In this document: positions 10,345-21,151 of the stretch, in pieces
Position numbering within the stretch: position 1 is the stretch's first letter
Layout of the letters: each line of letters starts with the position of its first letter
From: Lithodes maja
Lineage: Eukaryota; Arthropoda; Malacostraca; Decapoda; Lithodidae
Direction: 5' to 3'
Assembly (NCBI GenBank): GCA_037953745.1
Contig: JBAKBP010010361.1
Span: 1 to 64,000 of the forward strand
Length of the DNA stretch: 64,000 nt
Translations under genes and position numbers: made by a program
The notes under the pieces: generated by a model
What the model saw: the letters and a program-made list of their open reading frames with translations, nothing else
The model's database searches: none
What the model was told of the DNA's origin: nothing

Positions 10345-10986
10345 AAGGTGTAACTCGTCCCATAAGGAAATGGTCCCTTCTGCACTCAGTGGACCGCGGT
10401 TTATCTGTTCCATAATGTCCGGGTCCTGTCGATACTTGGGGTGCTCTCGTGAACTAGCCTTCCTCTCTTCTATACCCCACCCCCCCCCTTGCCACATGAC
10501 TCGTTGCCGCCGTTTGGGGGCTTCCGGGCTTGTAGGTGGGGCGGCCAAGGTTCTTGGCCGCTCTCCCTATCACCTCCAACTAATTTTGTCATGTCCTTTT
10601 CTTTCTCCTCCTTTCTAGTTTTCGTTTTTCCCTCTTCCGCTTTCTCCTGGGGCTGCCATCCGAGGCCGGTCTCCCACCCTTGAACTTTTGTGGTCCCGTC
10701 CCTCCCTTCCCTTCCGGTTGACTTCCCTGTTTGCTTCCTTCCTTTCTCTTTCACTGCTTCGGAGGTTCTAGTTTCCTTCGGGCTTCGCCTTGGTGTCTCT
10801 GATCACTGCTGAGTTGGCAGAGTCCACCTGGCGACAGGTGCTGCCGGCGAGGGCTCGCGAGGCTCGTTGCTGGAGGATAGGCACTATAGGGATGCTTTGG
10901 GGTTTCTGACTCTCTTCTCTCTTCCCAGTGAGTGTGTCAGGTGACTACGCCGGCCCCGTTCTCCATGGGACAAAGCTGCAGGACAA
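10345..10986 (+). promoter_or_regulatory. Presumed 5' UTR/promoter region of the I-group LINE
   Basis: This GC-richer stretch between the family B MITE and ORF1 has no domain-bearing frame. LINEs of this group normally carry an internal promoter in the 5' UTR, but I see no TATA box here. The extent is inferred from its neighbours. Confidence 0.4.
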
Positions 10987-13407
10987 ATGCCCGGGTTGTA
11001 CAAGGTCCCTAGCTCAAAGCCGAGACCTGTCCCATCTCAATTGGCCGCATTCTGGGTTTCGTGGCCCTGCGGAGGTCTTTCTCCCTTTCGTTGCCAGGGG
11101 CACCTGGTAACCGCAGTATCTTCTTCCATGCTTTACCCCCTTTTCTCTTGTTATGGTGACGACTTATGCTTTTTTCCCTGTTCTTCCCTGTTTATGGCTT
11201 CTGTTTTAGTGGTTCCGGTGAGTGAGCCCCTTGTGGCGTGCAGCCTGCCACTTGGGGGTCTGTTGTCTGGCTGTCAGTCCGGTTCACCGCGGGAGCACGG
11301 TGAGTCGGGGATGGTTTTGGGTGCTCTCAACCGGCCCGCTGACCTGTCCCTCGGTCGTCGCTCGTTCCTCTCGTCCATTACCGTTCCGAATCCTTCTCCT
11401 GCCCTTCCGTCTTCGTCACGTCTTTCTCCGCCCTCCACTACCCAGGATTTCATCTCCTCTCCTGTAGTTATTTCTGCGTCTTCCTCTTCTTCCTCTTCTC
11501 CCTCTAGTCTTGTCACCCTCGACCCTTTTCTGCCCTCCCTCCCTCGTTCTCTTTCCTCTTCTTCTCCAGTTTCGTCCTCTTCTCGTCCTCGCTCCTCGGT
11601 CCTCCCTATGTCCTCTCTCTTTGCACCTCCTTCCTTTACTAAGTTTTTCTCCATCCCTGCTTCTGCGCCTCTAGCCGGTGATGACCTCCTCTTCCACCTG
11701 CGTCTCCTTCAACAGGTGGGAAAGGACGTCACCTTCCACTCCCGCCATGATGCCTCCCGTCTTGTTACCGTCCAAAACGAACTTCAGGCTACTGCTATGT
11801 CCTCTTTCGTCGATTGTTCTGGCACCCCCATCCCGGCTCAAAAAGATCAACGACTCAACTCCTGTACAGGGACTGTCCTGATCCCCGCTTCCATCCGTCT
11901 CGGGGGTCGTCCTTTCGCGGATTGCGCCGACCTCGTCAAGGACATCGTTGTCGCTCAAGACCACAAGGTGGTTAGTGTGGTGTGCTACACTATCCCTCCT
12001 CGCGACCTTCGCCGCCATCCCGCTAACATTGCCAAGATCTCTTTTGATGGACTTTCCCTTCCTGCCCATGTTATTGTCGGTGGTACTCGCCTCCCCGTGA
12101 CTGCGTCTCTTCCCCGTCCCCTCCAGTGTCGCAGCTGCTGGCGTTTCGGCCACCCGGCTAAGTTCTGCCGTACAGCCGCTGAGTGCCCACTCTGCCCGCG
12201 CTGTGCGCAGTCCGGACATGCCGTTGGCGGATGTCAGTCAACGTCCCAGTTCTGCCTTAATTGCCGCGGGTCTCATTCGGCCGACTCTAGGCTTTGCCCC
12301 GTTCATCTGTTCGAGTCTGAGGTTGCTGTCCTCAAAGCGAGACACGGCCTTACGCTCACCGCAGCCCGCCAAGAGGCTCGTCGCTTGGGCTTCACCCCTC
12401 AGTCGTTTTCCAAGACTCTGTCTCCTCCCTTCTCTTCTTTGCCTCCCTCTGCCACGCCCCCCCCTTTTTCTGGTTCCTCGGTTCCTTCCACCGCCTCCGC
12501 TCCCTCCGTCCCCCCGGTCGCACCAGTTTCGTCATCTGCCTCCCTTCCTTCTACCGGTGCTTCTCCTGGATTTTCTCCTTCCTCCTCTTCAGTCTCCTCC
12601 GTTCGTCCTTCCGTCTCTTCCTTTTCTGTCCCTTTGTCTAACACTTTCTCTGTTCTCAGTCCTTCTCCTACTTCTGCCCCTTCCTCTTGCTCTCTTCCTT
12701 GTTCCTCCTCTTCTAGTCTCCCTCCACGCTCTCACCGTTCCAAGCCTCCCCCCCGTTCTCCGTCATCTTCCTCTTCTAGTCGCCCCAAATCTCCTCCTCG
12801 CTCTAAACTTCCCTTCTCCTCTACCAAACGGGCTCCTGTACTCCGTTCTTCCTCGCCCGCTTCCTCTTTTAAACGTAAGGGTGGTCTCCGTGATGTGCGG
12901 TGCTCCAGTCCCTGCGAGAAGAAGAAGAAGTCGCCTCCTTCTCCTTCTGTTTCCCTTTCTCCTCTCTCCGTCCAGTCTCCTCCTCCTCCCGTCCCTGCAT
13001 CCCTAGATTTCTCCTACGAAACCCTACCTCAGATTGACGAATTTATCCGTTCTTCCCACCCACCACCTTCTACTGTTCACGCCGAAGTTCATCCTACCCC
13101 CTCTTCTCTCCCCCCTACCCCTCTCCCGCCTTCCCCTCTCCCGCCTTCCCCTGCCCCGTCCTCTTCCTCCACTCCCCCTTCTGGCCTTCCTCCGGGCCCT
13201 CCTCCTCTTCCTCCTCCTGACCCTCCCCCTCTTCCTTCTCCTGCCCTTACCCCCTCCTTCTCTTCCCACCCGCCGTCCGTCCTTCCTCCCTCTTCCGGCC
13301 CTCCTCCTTCCTCTCCTCTTTCTCTGTTAGACCTCCCTATGCCCCCCGGTTTCCAGTCTTCCCCTTCAACGTCTTCTCCAATTCCTGCTCTTATTTCCCA
13401 TCGTTAG
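10987..13407 (+). CDS. LINE ORF1, gag-like zinc-knuckle nucleic-acid-binding protein
   Basis: An 806-residue open frame. In I/jockey-type LINEs, ORF1 protein coats the element RNA and helps deliver it to the target. Three Cys-His knuckles are visible: C381-H389-C394 (CX2CX4HX4C), C403/C406-H411-C416 (same spacing) and C424-C427-H431-C438 (CX2CX3HX6C). Upstream, residues about 225-375 form a globular region that probably corresponds to the RNA-recognition part of such ORF1s. Residues about 130-220 and 475-806 are Ser/Pro-rich and low complexity, making the protein unusually long. Translation may start at a later ATG than 10987. The coding strand is very pyrimidine-rich. An 840-bp spacer separates it from ORF2, so the two ORFs do not overlap. 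Confidence 0.8.
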   Translation: MPGLYKVPSSKPRPVPSQLAAFWVSWPCGGLSPFRCQGHLVTAVSSSMLYPLFSCYGDDLCFFPCSSLFMASVLVVPVSEPLVACSLPLGGLLSGCQSGSPREHGESGMVLGALNRPADLSLGRRSFLSSITVPNPSPALPSSSRLSPPSTTQDFISSPVVISASSSSSSSPSSLVTLDPFLPSLPRSLSSSSPVSSSSRPRSSVLPMSSLFAPPSFTKFFSIPASAPLAGDDLLFHLRLLQQVGKDVTFHSRHDASRLVTVQNELQATAMSSFVDCSGTPIPAQKDQRLNSCTGTVLIPASIRLGGRPFADCADLVKDIVVAQDHKVVSVVCYTIPPRDLRRHPANIAKISFDGLSLPAHVIVGGTRLPVTASLPRPLQCRSCWRFGHPAKFCRTAAECPLCPRCAQSGHAVGGCQSTSQFCLNCRGSHSADSRLCPVHLFESEVAVLKARHGLTLTAARQEARRLGFTPQSFSKTLSPPFSSLPPSATPPPFSGSSVPSTASAPSVPPVAPVSSSASLPSTGASPGFSPSSSSVSSVRPSVSSFSVPLSNTFSVLSPSPTSAPSSCSLPCSSSSSLPPRSHRSKPPPRSPSSSSSSRPKSPPRSKLPFSSTKRAPVLRSSSPASSFKRKGGLRDVRCSSPCEKKKKSPPSPSVSLSPLSVQSPPPPVPASLDFSYETLPQIDEFIRSSHPPPSTVHAEVHPTPSSLPPTPLPPSPLPPSPAPSSSSTPPSGLPPGPPPLPPPDPPPLPSPALTPSFSSHPPSVLPPSSGPPPSSPLSLLDLPMPPGFQSSPSTSSPIPALISHR

Positions 13408-14247
13408 CCTCTCTTGGCTATATTTTCCACCCACGGTGTTACCTGTATTTTGTAAATATGTTGTATATAGTGTTCGTCTTTTCTTCCCTCTTGTACGCGT
13501 TTTCTTTTTATTCTTTTTTGTCTTTAATTTTTTTTCTTTTTTCGCCCATCCGGCTTTTCATTGTTGTCCATAAGTGTGTATTCTTCCCTTTCTTTTTTTG
13601 TTGGCTTTTGCCTCCTTTTACTTCTCCACGTTATCCTCATTCACCTTTTCTTAGTTGTACATAAGTGTGTGTGTTTTCCTTTATTGTTATTTGTGTATAT
13701 TTCTTTCCTTCTATGTGTGTCCTTCCTCTTTTTCTGTGCGTTCTTATTTTCGGTGGCTTTTGCCTCCTTTTATGGTTTTCTTTTGTCTGTTTTCGTTGTT
13801 TTTTCGTCCTTTAGTCTCCTCTTCGTTTCTTTTTTCTTTTTCTTTATTTATGTTTGTAAATCTGTTGTATATAGTGTACGTCTTTTCTTCCCTCTTGTAC
13901 GCGTTTTCTTTTTATTCTTTTTTGTCTTTAATTTTTTTTCGCCCATCCGACTTTTCATTGTTGTGCGTAAGTGTGTATTCTTCCCTTTCTTTTTTTGTTG
14001 GCTTTTGCCTCCTTTTACTTCTCCACGTTATCCTCATTCACCTTTTCTTAGTTGTACATAAGTGTGTGTGTTTTCCCTTTATTGTTATTTGTGTATATTT
14101 CTTTCCTTCTCTGTGTGTCCTTCCTCTTTTTCTGTGTGTTCTTATTTTCGGTGGCTTTTGCCTCCTTTTATGGTTTTCTTTTGTCTGTTTTCGTTGTTTT
14201 TTCGTCCTTTAGTCTCCTCTTAGTTTCTTTTTTCTTTTTCTTTAATT
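13408..14247 (+). repeat. Inter-ORF spacer made of a 404-bp tandem duplication
   Basis: 13449-13852 is repeated as 13853-14247 or so, with a few substitutions and small indels: the marker tttgtaaa-t-tgttgtatat occurs at 13449 and 13853, and gtacataagtgtgtgtgttt twice. The sequence is almost pure T/C. Open frames through it encode only Phe/Leu/Ser-rich hydrophobic strings and look non-genic. ORF2's ATG at 14248 falls at the end of the second copy. Confidence 0.85.
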
Positions 14248-17200
14248 ATGTCCATTTTGCAGTGGAATCTTCGTAGTCTTCATGCTCAAAGGATTGACTT
14301 AAGTTTTCTTCTTTCTCTTCACTCCCCTAAGGTCGTTTGTCTTCAGGAGACTCGTCTTTTCTCTTCTCCTGTTCCCTTTCCTCATTACTCTTTTTATAGT
14401 TCTCCCCACTCTCTCCATGATACTTGTCTTCTTATTCATCGTTCTGTCCCTTTTGAAGAGCTGTCCTTTTCTACCCATTTCCCTTGCACCTTTGCTAGAG
14501 TCTATCTTGACCGCTGGTTGACAGTGGTTTCTGTATATTTGTCGCCTTCTCTTCCCATCGATTTTACCGAATTCTCCGGGATTTTATCTAAGTTGCCCAC
14601 TCCATTCTTAGTCCTTGGTGATTTTAATGGTCGGCACACCTTGTGGGGTGACAATGTTATTTCGCCCCGGGGTCGTCGGCTTGAACCTTTTCTCTCGGCC
14701 CGTAATCTTTTTATCCTTAATTCTGGTTCTCCTACTCATTTTGATGCTCGGACTCGTACGTTTTCCTGTATCGATCTTTCCCTGTGTTCCCCTTCAGTTT
14801 CCCTTGATTTTCATTGGTCAGTTCTCGAGAATTCTCACAATTCCGACCATTTTCCCATTCTCCTTTCTCTGACTACCTACTCTCCTACTCCTAACTCCCC
14901 TCGTTGGTGCTTCCAGCGGGCGGACTGGTCTTCTTTCGCTTCCCTTACTGTTCCTTCTTTGCTTCCTCCTCCTTTCTCATCGGTCCGTGTCATGCTCTCG
15001 TTTTTTCTGGATCTGGTTTTCGGTGCTGCTTTGCCATCCATTCCCCGGACGTCTCGCCCTTTCTCGTCTAAATGCGTCCCTTGGTGGTCTCCTGAGTGTT
15101 CCAGGGCCCTCCGGGTTAAACGGGCGGCTTGGAAAAGTTTTCGCCGTAAGCGTCTCACCCCTGCTTCTCAGGAGTCATTTTTTCTCTTTCGCCGTGCGTC
15201 TGCTCTTTTCCGTCGTACTACCAAAGCCGCTAAACGCCGGAGTTGGGAGTCCTATGTTTCTTCTATTACGTCTCGCACTCCTGTCGCTTCGGTTTGGAAA
15301 CGTATTCGTAAGATCTCTGGTAAACATCTTCCCTTCCGTGCTCCAGTCCTCCGCATTGATGGTGTTTCTGTGGCAGACTCCGAAACAATTGCTGATCGAT
15401 TGGGCTCGTACTTTAGCTCAGTTAGCAGTGGTTCTCACCTCTCTGCTGAGTTTCACTCGCTTAAAGTCGTTGCGGAAAGTACTCCACTTACTTTTAGTCT
15501 TTCCTCTGACGAATCCTATAATGCTCCTTTTTCCTCAACTGAGTTACGCACCGCTCTCCGTGCCTGTAAGAACACTTCTGAGGGTCCTGATGGTATCCAT
15601 TATCTCATGCTCAAACATCTTTCTTCGCAAGCTCTGGTCTTCTTGTTAGCTCTCTATAACAAGATTTGGTCTTCTGGTGTTTTCCCTCCCTCTTGGAGTA
15701 CTGCCCTGACCATACCTTTTCTTAAACCTGGCAAGTCTGGGTTCTCCCCACAGGACTATCGCCCTATTGTCCTTACCAGTTGCCTGTGTAAACTCTTTGA
15801 ACGTATGATTAACGCTCGTCTCATGTGGATTCTTGAGTCGCGCCATTTGTTGTCTTCTTCCCAGTTCGGGTTCAGGCGTGCTCGTAGTACGCTTGACCCC
15901 CTCATTCGCTTGGATTCTTATATCAGGACGGCTTTTGCTCGTCGTCAAACTGTCATTGCTGTTTTTTTCGATCTCGAAAAGGCCTATGATTCTACCTGGA
16001 AGTACCACATTTTGCGTCAGCTCCGTTCTTGTGGCATTTACGGTAATCTAGGAGTCTTTATTCAGAATTTTCTTTCTTCTCGGTCCTTTCGTGTCAGAGT
16101 CGCTTCCCACTTGTCTCGTCTTTACCCTCAGTTGGAAGGTGTCCCTCAGGGTTGTGTCCTGAGTACCGTCCTTTTTCTCATTGCTATCAACGGTATCGTG
16201 TCTTCTCTTCCTGTCGGGGTTCGGTCTTCCTTGTATGTCGACGACTTTGCGATTTACGCAGCCGACTCAGATATTGCTGCTTTACGTCTTTTTATCCAAT
16301 CCGCTATTCTGGCTGTTTCTTCATGGGCAACCCGCCACGGGTTCCGTTTTTCCACCTCCAAATCCTGCGCGATGTCCTTTACTCGTTGCCATTCTATTCC
16401 TCATCCTCCTCTTACTCTTTATGGTACTGCCCTCCCTTATCGTTCCTCTACTACTTTTTTGGGTCTTACTTTTGATTCTCGTCTTAATTGGTCCGCTCAT
16501 GTTTCTTCTCTCAAGGTTGCTGCCTTACTCCGCCTCCGCCTTCTTCAGTCCTTGTCCCACCTCACTTGGGGTGCTGATCGAGCGCTTCTTCTTCGGCTTC
16601 ATACGGTTCTTGTCCTCTCTAAGTTGGATTATGGCTGTCAAGTTTACTCTTCAGCCTCTGATTCTGTTCTCCATGCTCTTGATTCTGTTCATCACTCTGG
16701 TCTTCGTCTTGCCCTTGGTGCTTTTCGTTCCTCTCCTGTTGAAAGCCTCTATGCTGAGTCTGGTTTCCCTTCTCTTTATCGCCGTCGGGCTCTTCTGTCC
16801 CTTCGTTCTTACGCTCGCCTTCAACAATTCCCATCTTCACATCTTTCCCTTCCCCCTTCGGTCGTTGCTACTTTTTCGTCTCACCCCCGTCTTGGTTCTC
16901 CGTTTTCTGTCCGCATGCTCTCGCTGCTCGCCTCGTGCTCTTTCCCTGTTTCTAACGTCCTCCCTTTCCGCTTTTGCTCTTTTCCCCCCTGGCTTTTCCC
17001 TCGTCCTTCGGTTTGCCCTTCCATCCTCCCTTGTTCCAAGTCCTCTACTTCTCCCCTCGTTCTTCGGTCTCGTTTCTTAGATCACCTCTCTCTTCACGCT
17101 ACAACCACTCCTGTGTTTACTGATGGCTCCAAGACGTCGGTAGGCGTGGGGTTTGCCGTCCTTTTTCCCACTTGCTCGTATCAATATTCTTTACCTCCCG

Positions 17201-17940
17201 TTGCCAGTATATTAACTGCTGAACTTTATGCTATTTTTATTGCCCTCCGTTTTATGTGTTCCTTCCCCTCCTCGTCCTTTACTTTGTTCTCTGATTCTCT
17301 CAGTGCTCTCCTTCTCTTACAGTCCTCCCCTGCTCTACACCCTTTAGTTCTTTCCATTCAGGAATGGCTTTTCCGCCTTTCCGTCCGCAAAAAGCTTGTA
17401 CGTTTTTGCTGGGTTCCCAGTCACGTTGGCGTTTGCGGTAATGAGCGGGTTGATTGCCTTGCTCGTTCTGCTGCCGTGCGGGGTACCCGCTCCTCACTTG
17501 CTGTCCCGGCCTCTGATTTCTTCCCTGCCTTGTCCAGGTTTCTTTGGTCGAGGTGGCAGACTCAGTGGTCCGCTCTCTCCGTTAATAAACTTCGTTCTGT
17601 CAAACCGTCCGTTTCTGGGTGGTCTGATCCCTCCCACCGTAATCGCCGTTGGGAGACGGCTTTGGCCCGTCTCCGCATTGGCCACACCAGACTTACTCAT
17701 TCGTTTTTAATGTCCCGTTCTCCTCCGACTCTTTGCTCGCACTGTACCGTTCAGCTTTCTGTCTCCCATCTTTTCCTCGATTGCCCCTTCTTTTCCGTTG
17801 CCCGTACGCGTTTCTTCCCTTTTCTGGCTTTCCTCCACCGGCCGCCATGTCTTGCAGATTTTCTTTCTGAATCTCCCTCGTTTTCTATCTCCCGTATTAT
17901 GTCCTTCCTTCATCATGTTCGAGTTCTCGATGATATTTAG
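14248..17940 (+). CDS. LINE ORF2: endonuclease, reverse transcriptase, RNase H
   Basis: A 1230-residue polyprotein that nicks target DNA and copies element RNA onto it. The APE-type endonuclease starts at residue 2 (QWNLRS, then CLQETR near 35; GDFNGRH near 125; a SDHFP motif near 199). Reverse transcriptase covers about 430-760, with FLKPGKSG, the DLEKAYDSTW motif, GVPQGCVLS, and the catalytic YVDD box at 663-666. An RNase H domain covers about 955-1085, beginning FTDGSK (Asp959) with later acidic and ERVD motifs. A C-terminal Cys/His motif (CSHCTVQLSVSHLFLDC) follows. No stop or frameshift interrupts it. The RNase H places it in the I superfamily. The TAG is at 17938-17940. Confidence 0.9.
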   Translation: MSILQWNLRSLHAQRIDLSFLLSLHSPKVVCLQETRLFSSPVPFPHYSFYSSPHSLHDTCLLIHRSVPFEELSFSTHFPCTFARVYLDRWLTVVSVYLSPSLPIDFTEFSGILSKLPTPFLVLGDFNGRHTLWGDNVISPRGRRLEPFLSARNLFILNSGSPTHFDARTRTFSCIDLSLCSPSVSLDFHWSVLENSHNSDHFPILLSLTTYSPTPNSPRWCFQRADWSSFASLTVPSLLPPPFSSVRVMLSFFLDLVFGAALPSIPRTSRPFSSKCVPWWSPECSRALRVKRAAWKSFRRKRLTPASQESFFLFRRASALFRRTTKAAKRRSWESYVSSITSRTPVASVWKRIRKISGKHLPFRAPVLRIDGVSVADSETIADRLGSYFSSVSSGSHLSAEFHSLKVVAESTPLTFSLSSDESYNAPFSSTELRTALRACKNTSEGPDGIHYLMLKHLSSQALVFLLALYNKIWSSGVFPPSWSTALTIPFLKPGKSGFSPQDYRPIVLTSCLCKLFERMINARLMWILESRHLLSSSQFGFRRARSTLDPLIRLDSYIRTAFARRQTVIAVFFDLEKAYDSTWKYHILRQLRSCGIYGNLGVFIQNFLSSRSFRVRVASHLSRLYPQLEGVPQGCVLSTVLFLIAINGIVSSLPVGVRSSLYVDDFAIYAADSDIAALRLFIQSAILAVSSWATRHGFRFSTSKSCAMSFTRCHSIPHPPLTLYGTALPYRSSTTFLGLTFDSRLNWSAHVSSLKVAALLRLRLLQSLSHLTWGADRALLLRLHTVLVLSKLDYGCQVYSSASDSVLHALDSVHHSGLRLALGAFRSSPVESLYAESGFPSLYRRRALLSLRSYARLQQFPSSHLSLPPSVVATFSSHPRLGSPFSVRMLSLLASCSFPVSNVLPFRFCSFPPWLFPRPSVCPSILPCSKSSTSPLVLRSRFLDHLSLHATTTPVFTDGSKTSVGVGFAVLFPTCSYQYSLPPVASILTAELYAIFIALRFMCSFPSSSFTLFSDSLSALLLLQSSPALHPLVLSIQEWLFRLSVRKKLVRFCWVPSHVGVCGNERVDCLARSAAVRGTRSSLAVPASDFFPALSRFLWSRWQTQWSALSVNKLRSVKPSVSGWSDPSHRNRRWETALARLRIGHTRLTHSFLMSRSPPTLCSHCTVQLSVSHLFLDCPFFSVARTRFFPFLAFLHRPPCLADFLSESPSFSISRIMSFLHHVRVLDDI

Positions 17941-18027
17941 TTAACTTCCTTCCCGTCTTTACCTATTTCGTGCCATATGGCCTTTGTCGCCTGGTGCGTT
18001 GACTTCATTAATGTAATGTAATGTAAT

Positions 18028-20338
18028 GTAACTACAACTACTATAATATTACTGTAACTACAACTACTATAATATTACTGTAACTACAACTACTATAATA
18101 TTACTGTAACTACAACTACTATAATATTACTGTAACTACAGCTACTATAATATTACTGTAACTACAACTACTATAATATTACTGTAACTACAACTACTAT
18201 AATATTACTGTAACTACAACTACTATAATATTACTGTAACTACAACTACTATAATATTACTGTAACTACAACTACTATAATATTACTGTAACTACAACTA
18301 CTATAATATTACTGTAACTACAACTACTATAATATTACTGTAACTACAACTACTATAATATTACTGTAACTACAACTACTATAATATTACTGTAACTACA
18401 ACTACTATAATATTACTGTAACTACAACTACTATAATATTACTGTAACTACAACTACTATAATATTACTGTAACTACAACTACTATAATATTACTGTAAC
18501 TACAACTACTATAATATTACTGTAACTACAACTACTATAATATTACTGTAACTACAACTACTATAATATTACTGTAACTACAACTACTATAATATTACTG
18601 TAACTACAACTACTATAATATTACTGTAACTACAACTACTATAATATTACTGTAACTACAACTACTATAATATTACTGTAACTACAACTACTATAATATT
18701 ACTGTAACTACAACTACTATAATATTACTGTAACTACAACTACTATAATATTACTGTAACTACAACTACTATAATATTACTGTAACTACAACTACTATAA
18801 TATTACTGTAACTACAACTACTATAATATTACTGTAACTACAACTACTATAATATTACTGTAACTACAACTACTATAATATTACTGTAACTACAACTACT
18901 ATAATATTACTGTAACTACAACTACTATAATATTACTGTAACTACAACTACTATAATATTACTGTAACTACAACTACTATAATATTACTGTAACTACAAC
19001 TACTATAATATTACTGTAACTACAACTACTATAATATTACTGTAACTACAACTACTATAATATTACTGTAACTACAACTACTATAATATTACTGTAACTA
19101 CAACTACTATAATATTACTGTAACTACAACTACTATAATATTACTGTAACTACAACTACTATAATATTACTGTAACTACAACTACTATAATATTACTGTA
19201 ACTACAACTACTATAATATTACTGTAACTACAACTACTATAATATTACTGTAACTACAACTACTATAATATTACTGTAACTACAACTACTATAATATTAC
19301 TGTAACTACAACTACTATAATATTACTGTAACTACAACTACTATAATATTACTGTAACTACAACTACTATAATATTACTGTAACTACAACTACTATAATA
19401 TTACTGTAACTACAACTACTATAATATTACTGTAACTACAACTACTATAATATTACTGTAACTACAACTACTATAATATTACTGTAACTACAACTACTAT
19501 AATATTACTGTAACTACAACTACTATAATATTACTGTAACTACAACTACTATAATATTACTGTAACTACAACTACTATAATATTACTGTAACTACAACTA
19601 CTATAATATTACTGTAACTACAACTACTATAATATTACTGTAACTACAACTACTATAATATTACTGTAACTACAACTACTATAATATTACTGTAACTACA
19701 ACTACTATAATATTACTGTAACTACAACTACTATAATATTACTGTAACTACAACTACTATAATATTACTGTAACTACAACTACTATAATATTACTGTAAC
19801 TACAACTACTATAATATTACTGTAACTACAACTACTATAATATTACTGTAACTACAACTACTATAATATTACTGTAACTACAACTACTATAATATTACTG
19901 TAACTACAACTACTATAATATTACTGTAACTACAACTACTATAATATTACTGTAACTACAACTACTATAATATTACTGTAACTACAACTACTATAATATT
20001 ACTGTAACTACAACTACTATAATATTACTGTAACTACAACTACTATAATATTACTGTAACTACAACTACTATAATATTACTGTAACTACAACTACTATAA
20101 TATTACTGTAACTACAACTACTATAATATTACTGTAACTACAACTACTATAATATTACTGTAACTACAACTACTATAATATTACTGTAACTACAACTACT
20201 ATAATATTACTGTAACTACAACTACTATAATATTACTGTAACTACAACTACTATAATATTACTGTAACTACAACTACTATAATATTACTGTAACTACAAC
20301 TACTATAATATTACTGTAACTACAACTACTATAATATT
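18028..20338. repeat. 26-bp minisatellite, about 89 copies
   Basis: A head-to-tail array of the unit with phase actgtaactacaactactat plus aatatt (26 bp). It is strikingly uniform; one variant (ctacagctac) is seen near 18139. The array begins exactly where the LINE's TAATG tail ends, sharing the TGTAA sequence. It ends at 20338 in ordinary sequence. It is not a CRISPR array: there are no unique spacers. Confidence 0.95.
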
Positions 20339-20515
20339 AATCTAAAGACAAAAATAATCTTTATAATTCTCAAAAAGCTGTATCTTTTCAGAGGAATTCG
20401 CTGGTTAGGAAATATATCAATAAAAAGCTATTATATTGCAAACAAATACTGAACATAAACAAGGTATGAAAAGGGCGATTCAAACTTCCGTAATAATTTC
20501 ACCCATTAAGGGGGG

Positions 20516-20861
20516 GTGACCTGCCTTTTGTCCCTCTCTGGGTTGTATCCGTTTGGCCCCATTCAGCCTATTGTGTTAAAACGTTTATCTCCAACCAGGT
20601 GTCAGTTTATACCTGGCGAGCGATAGCGAGCTACCATATGTTGGATAATGAGGTAGACAGCTGGCTAAATTATATACCGGTACATTTTTTCGATAAAAAA
20701 AATGTCTCCGGCGAAGCCGGATTTATACAAAAATCTGGCTCGCTATCGCTCACCAGGAAAAAATCGACACCTGGATGGGGATAAATGTCTTAAAACAGTA
20801 GGCTGAATGGGGCCGAATGCATACAACCAAGAACGAGAACAAAGCAGGTCACCCCCCTTAA
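20516..20861. mobile_element. TTAA-type foldback MITE, family B
   Basis: TTAAGGGGGGGTGACCTGC at the left is the near-exact inverse of the right end (gcaggtcacccccc then TTAA). It has the gcgagcgatagcgagc box in both arms and central hairpins (ttttttcgataaaaaa and ccggcgaagccgg). Confidence 0.75.
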
Positions 20862-21151
20862 AGCTATATTGCCATGTATAAATAATAAACCCCTCTAGCA
20901 AATGGATCGAAACAGTATATCAAATTTCACTGTTTCATTTGGATCAGGCTGGCAAACGAGACTATGAAGGAATAACGGTTTTCTCAGAATGTTTAGTGGT
21001 TTCGTTGGCATTAGTTTGGTTTCCAGAATGTATCAGACGTCAATTTAGTTCGTGAGAGGGTATAAATATGCAGCGAATTGTGGGAAATAATGGTGATGGG
21101 CTGATGGCCTTCCAAATCAGGCTAAGAAAAAAAAAAAAAAAAAAAAAAAAA
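20862..21151. other. Non-coding spacer ending in a poly-A tract
   Basis: I see nothing coding. A 24-bp A run lies at about 21127-21150. Confidence 0.5.

Larger units (their letters stand above)
10345..18030 (+). mobile_element. Apparently full-length I-group LINE
   Basis: One non-LTR retrotransposon with a 5' region (10345-10986), ORF1 (10987-13407), an inter-ORF spacer holding a tandem duplication, ORF2 (14248-17940) and a short 3' region ending in four TAATG units (about 18007-18030). ORF2 has endonuclease, reverse transcriptase and RNase H. Those three together with zinc-knuckle ORF1 are typical of the I superfamily (I, Ingi, Nimb and similar clades). Both ORFs are free of stops, so the copy looks young. 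The exact 5' boundary after the MITE ending at 10344 is not certain, and no target duplication was identified because a minisatellite follows directly. Confidence 0.8.

Noticed and set aside
11274..12644. Minus-strand Glu/Arg-rich open frames
   Set aside because: Antisense of the pyrimidine-rich, Ser/Pro-coding ORF1. No domains.
13458..14276. Several overlapping Phe/Leu-rich open frames
   Set aside because: They translate T/C-rich spacer DNA in several frames at once, including a duplicated unit, so they are composition artefacts and not membrane proteins.
18028..20338. Possible CRISPR-like array
   Set aside because: The repeats are contiguous with no unique spacers, and the context is eukaryotic. 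The same applies to 25204-26987.
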